A program made the translations under genes and the position numbers. A stretch of DNA of 36,081 bases, taken from an uncultured Muribaculaceae bacterium (GTDB lineage: Bacteria; Bacteroidota; Bacteroidia; Bacteroidales; Muribaculaceae). Below are positions 32,697 to 36,081 of the stretch, piece by piece (the stretch's first letter is position 1; each line of letters starts with the position of its first letter). The notes under the pieces are model-generated. The model was not told the origin of the DNA, ran no database searches, and worked only from the letters and a program-made list of their open reading frames with translations. The DNA lies in NCBI GenBank assembly GCA_910587915.1, contig CAJUOB010000001.1, forward strand, positions 95,170 to 131,250. The letters run 5' to 3'.

Positions 32697-35600
32697 ATGA
32701 AGATAGAAGTACTCAAAAAGCTATTAATTAGCATCGTAGCATTAGGAGTATGTCATGCCCACACTATGGCCGGACCTCCGTCCGGTGCGGTGAAGATCGG
32801 CGATTACTATTATCTTTTGAATAGTAATACAAAAACCGCAACGGTGACTTATGACAGTGGGGAAATGCCAGACAGCAAGAATTACTCTTCACTGACAAGT
32901 ATAAATGTGCCATCGACAGTGACGTATAGAAATGTAACATATATTGTGACTGAAATCGGCGAGTATGCGTTCAATCGCACGAAAGCCACAACGGCTGTGA
33001 TACCGAACACCGTTACTAAAATAAATGAGCGCAGTTTCTATTGGTCGTCACTCGAGAAGATTGAGCTCCCGACAACTATCACGGAATTGCCACCGCGCTC
33101 TCTGGCAGAGAACGAGAATCTTAAGACGGTTACAGGCCTCGACAATGTCAAAATAGTACGTTCCCATGCATTTGCAAACAGCAAAATGGCATATGTCAGT
33201 CTACCGAATGTCACCCATATATATGGCGCAGCTTTCTATTACTGTACAGCGCTTCAGAGCATTAACCTGGGAGATAAGTTGATTACTCTTGGCATGGATG
33301 ACGAGACATTTGGAGACGTATTCTATAATTGTCCATCTCTGAGAAATATTACCTTACCAGCCACTCTTACAGAGATAGGTGGTATGTTATGCAGAAATTT
33401 TCCAGTAGGTATCACTATAACCTGCAAAGCAAGCACGCCCCCTAATGCCACGGACTCCGAATACAACAACTTTTATAAAGCTTTTTATAAGAACTCAACT
33501 CTTATTGTACCGACATCTTACGAGTCCAAATATAAAAGCACGGCACCATGGAGCTATTTTACCAAGTTGAACCCGGTGTTGGTGTCAAGTATTAGCTTTG
33601 CTAAATCCCAGCAGACACTCGAGATCGGTAAAAGCGCCACAGTAACCCCTACCGTATATCCTACTAATGCCACGGAGAAAGAAGTTACTTATTCGAGTTC
33701 CAACTCAAACGTGGCAACAGTAGAATCAAGTACAGGAAGTGTGACGGGTAAGGCCGTCGGCACCGCAACCATAACAGCGACTGCGAAAGACGGTTCGGGT
33801 GTGTCGGGCTCATATACAGTCAATGTAGTGGCTCCGGCTCTTACAGGAATAAAACTCGATAAGACAACGGCAACCATCAAGGATTCTGAAACACTGAAAC
33901 TTACAGCCACGCTTCAACCGACAGGCGCGGAAGGAACCATAACATGGACCTCGAGCTATACGTCGATAGCGACTGTCGATGCCAACGGACTGGTGAAAGG
34001 TGTTAAAGCCGGAATTACTACTATCACAGCTAAGTGCGGTTCGTATTCAGCCAAATGCAATGTCACGGTCACACAAACACCTGCTGCGTCTGTGTCGTTA
34101 GATAAAACCACACTGTCGCTGAAAGCTACAGAGACAGCGACTCTGTCGGCCACAGTACTGCCGGAAAACGCGACAGATAAAACGGTTAAATGGTCAACAA
34201 GCAACAGCAATATAGCTACTGTCGACGCTAATGGCAAGGTGACGGCCATCGCGGTCGGCAACGCTACCATTACAGCCGCTTGCGGCAACTTGTCAGCAAC
34301 CTGTCAGGTAACGGTATCGGCTACTCCAGCAGCATCCATCACTCTAAATAAGACCGCTATTACTCTGAAAGCGACTGAGAGCGAGACTTTGACAGCGACC
34401 GTAATGCCAGCAACTACTACCGACAAGACTGTGACATGGACTTCATCGGATGATAAAGTTGCTACCGTCGACGCTAATGGTACGGTAACTGCAGTCGCAG
34501 TCGGCAAGGCCACTATTACCGCCACTTGCGGCAGCGTAAAAGCTACTTGCGCTGTGACTGTAAATGCTACCGCTGCATCTTCAATCACACTCAGCAAGAC
34601 CACACTTAGCCTCAAAGCAACAGAGAGCGAGACTTTGACCGCTAACGTAATGCCGGCAACTACTACCGACAAGACAGTGACATGGACTTCATCGGATGAC
34701 AAAGTTGCTACCGTCGATGCCAATGGTACGGTAACTGCAATCGCAGTCGGCAACGCCACTATCACAGCCACTTGCGGCAGCGTAAAAGCTACTTGCGCTG
34801 TGACTGTAAATGCTACCGCTGCATCTTCAATCACACTCAGCAAGACCACACTTAGCCTCAAAGCGACAGAAAGTGAGACTTTGACAGCGACAGTAATGCC
34901 GGAAACTACCACAGACAAGACTGTGACATGGTCTTCATCGGATGATAAGGTCGCTACGGTCGATGCCAACGGTAAGGTAACCGCCATCGCCGTCGGCAAC
35001 GCCACTATCACAGCCACTTGTGGAAGCGTAAAAGCCACTTGCGCTGTGACTGTAAATGCTACCCCAGCATCTTCAATCACACTCAGCAAGACCACACTTA
35101 GCCTCAAAGCAACAGAGAGCGAGACTTTGACCGCTAACGTAATGCCGGCAACTACTACCGACAAGACAGTGACATGGACTTCATCGGATGACAAAGTTGC
35201 TACCGTCGACGCTAATGGTACGGTAACTGCAGTCGCTGTCGGAAACGCCACCATTACAGCTACATGCGGCAGCGTAAAAGCAACTTGCAAAGTGACTGTA
35301 GAGACTACTCCGGCAGAAAGCGTAGAGATAAATGTCTCGTCTTCAACTCTGCGAGCAGGAGAAAGCACTAAACTCGTTATGACCGTCAAGCCATCGACAA
35401 CCACAAACCCAAGCGTAACCTACACATCATCGAATCCTTCGGTGGCAACAGTGGATGCAGAAGGCTATGTTACAGCGGTTGGAGTTGGCGAGGCTGTAAT
35501 TACTGTGACATGTGGCAATGTAAGTTCTACCATAACTATAAAGGTAGAGCCTACACCGGCTGCCACTATCAATCTTAACAAAACAGAAGTCAACCTCAAA

Positions 35601-36081
35601 GCGACCCAGACTATCACCTTGACAGCAACAGTCGCACCCGAGACAACTACCGATAAAACCATTGTATGGAAAAGTGCGGATGAAACTATTGCCACTGTAG
35701 CGAATGGCGTTGTTACTGCCGTATCGGTAGGTAAAACCACCATCACCGCTACTTGTGGCAGCGTGTCGGCAACCTGCGCCGTGACTGTAGAAGCTACTCC
35801 GGCAGCGTCCATCACTCTAAATAAGACCGCTATTACTCTGAAAGCGACAGACACTGAAACGCTGATTGCAACTGTGAGCCCGGCTACTACTACCGACAAG
35901 ACCGTGACATGGAAATCATCGGATGATAAGGTTGCAACTGTCGACGCTAACGGTAAGGTAACAGCAATCGCAGTCGGAAACGCCACCATCACCGCTACAT
36001 GCGGCAGCGTGTCGGCAACCTGCGCTGTGACTGTAGAAGCTACTCCGGCAGCGTCCATCACTCTAAATAAGACCGCTATTA
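32697..36081 (+). CDS. Large secreted surface protein with BspA-like leucine-rich repeats and Ig-like (Big_2) repeats, 3' end cut by window
   Basis: Open from ATG 32697 to the window end without a stop: at least 1128 residues, partial. A signal peptide is seen (about 1-25, LLISIVALGVCHAHTMA). Residues about 75-270 are LRR_5 (BspA-type) repeats, with phrases such as VTEIGEYAFNRT, NPTVTKI-like turns and NCPSLRNITLPATLTEIGG. From about residue 297, roughly 82-residue Ig-like Big_2 domains follow in tandem: ten complete and the start of an eleventh. Each has VTWTSSDDKVATVDANGTVT, then a GKATITATCG-like strand. BspA proteins bind host matrix proteins and Big_2 domains form adhesin stalks, so a surface adhesin is likely. 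No C-terminal anchor is visible because the end is missing. The repeats are nearly identical at DNA level. Confidence 0.9.
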   Translation, partial: MKIEVLKKLLISIVALGVCHAHTMAGPPSGAVKIGDYYYLLNSNTKTATVTYDSGEMPDSKNYSSLTSINVPSTVTYRNVTYIVTEIGEYAFNRTKATTAVIPNTVTKINERSFYWSSLEKIELPTTITELPPRSLAENENLKTVTGLDNVKIVRSHAFANSKMAYVSLPNVTHIYGAAFYYCTALQSINLGDKLITLGMDDETFGDVFYNCPSLRNITLPATLTEIGGMLCRNFPVGITITCKASTPPNATDSEYNNFYKAFYKNSTLIVPTSYESKYKSTAPWSYFTKLNPVLVSSISFAKSQQTLEIGKSATVTPTVYPTNATEKEVTYSSSNSNVATVESSTGSVTGKAVGTATITATAKDGSGVSGSYTVNVVAPALTGIKLDKTTATIKDSETLKLTATLQPTGAEGTITWTSSYTSIATVDANGLVKGVKAGITTITAKCGSYSAKCNVTVTQTPAASVSLDKTTLSLKATETATLSATVLPENATDKTVKWSTSNSNIATVDANGKVTAIAVGNATITAACGNLSATCQVTVSATPAASITLNKTAITLKATESETLTATVMPATTTDKTVTWTSSDDKVATVDANGTVTAVAVGKATITATCGSVKATCAVTVNATAASSITLSKTTLSLKATESETLTANVMPATTTDKTVTWTSSDDKVATVDANGTVTAIAVGNATITATCGSVKATCAVTVNATAASSITLSKTTLSLKATESETLTATVMPETTTDKTVTWSSSDDKVATVDANGKVTAIAVGNATITATCGSVKATCAVTVNATPASSITLSKTTLSLKATESETLTANVMPATTTDKTVTWTSSDDKVATVDANGTVTAVAVGNATITATCGSVKATCKVTVETTPAESVEINVSSSTLRAGESTKLVMTVKPSTTTNPSVTYTSSNPSVATVDAEGYVTAVGVGEAVITVTCGNVSSTITIKVEPTPAATINLNKTEVNLKATQTITLTATVAPETTTDKTIVWKSADETIATVANGVVTAVSVGKTTITATCGSVSATCAVTVEATPAASITLNKTAITLKATDTETLIATVSPATTTDKTVTWKSSDDKVATVDANGKVTAIAVGNATITATCGSVSATCAVTVEATPAASITLNKTAI
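33585..36081 (+). repeat. Tandem DNA repeats of about 246 bp encoding Ig-like domains
   Basis: Unit starts lie near 33585, 33837, 34086, 34332, 34575, 34821, 35067, 35313, 35562, 35805 and 36051, with periods of 243-252 bases. Three central units (34575, 34821, 35067) are nearly identical. The 34575 and 35067 units share about 140 identical bases from their start. The 34332, 35805 and 36051 units share another identical start segment. Units keep frame. Confidence 0.9.

Noticed and set aside
34304..35404. Long minus-strand open frame (366 codons) across the Ig repeats
   Set aside because: It is antisense to the in-frame surface protein. The repeated DNA has few stop codons in this frame, and the translation is a low-complexity Val/Ala/Thr/Leu repeat.
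35465..36061. Minus-strand open frame (198 codons) near the right edge
   Set aside because: Same reason: a shadow of the repeats on the opposite strand. Similar frames at 33689-33910 and 33956-34288 were dropped too.
33585..36081. Possible CRISPR array because of regular direct repeats
   Set aside because: The period is about 246 bases with no unique spacers, and the repeats are in-frame protein domains.

Overview
The window looks like chromosomal DNA of a Bacteroidales gut bacterium, most plausibly of the Muribaculaceae type. This is inferred from the sequence alone. The evidence is: promoter boxes of the Bacteroidetes form TAnnTTTG upstream of several genes, near absence of Shine-Dalgarno sequences, moderate G+C, and a gene set typical of the order (a LysRS with a C-terminal extension, DUF3256, DUF2007 and DUF2339 proteins, an OmpH-like lipoprotein, a C10 protease and a BspA/Ig surface protein). 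No rRNA, tRNA, CRISPR array, phage or complete insertion sequence was seen.

Layout. Positions 1-4470 hold acpP-fabF (minus) diverging from pnp (plus). Positions 4473-4640 hold an array of short palindromic repeats with a related inverted copy at the extreme left edge. It is followed by a small basic protein of unknown function. Positions 5237-7920 are an AT-richer accessory island: one promoter, a C10 (streptopain-like) cysteine protease lipoprotein, a serpin lipoprotein and a terminator. The two genes share an almost identical 80-bp leader and signal-peptide segment. Positions 7979-12955 carry lysS, gpsA, rlmN and pdxA (plus). Positions 12975-15037 are a MATE exporter translationally coupled to a membrane-anchored coiled-coil protein (minus). 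They diverge, across a palindrome, from an AspT/YidE-type exchanger and a secreted EEP-family hydrolase (plus, 15142-17849).

Positions 17839-23834 are all minus strand: a 53-aa membrane protein, an OmpH-like lipoprotein, a GT4 glycosyltransferase, a DUF2339 polytopic membrane protein, then a TPR membrane protein and glutaminase. Positions 24003-26265 (plus) are the dipeptidase pepD and a peptidoglycan muramidase. Positions 26290-31750 (minus) form one tight run: tyrS, a DUF2007 protein, a DEAD-box RNA helicase, a DUF3256 protein, xseA and xseB. cdd (minus) has its own promoter. From 32697 to the right edge runs the 5' part of a large secreted surface protein. It has BspA-type leucine-rich repeats followed by at least ten Ig-like (Big_2) domains, and it is cut by the window end.

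Most of the genes are housekeeping: fatty acid synthesis, RNA decay and RNA modification, tRNA charging, cofactor and phospholipid precursor synthesis, and nucleotide salvage. The less ordinary parts are the protease/serpin pair, the dispersed palindromic repeat family around pnp, and the repetitive surface protein.
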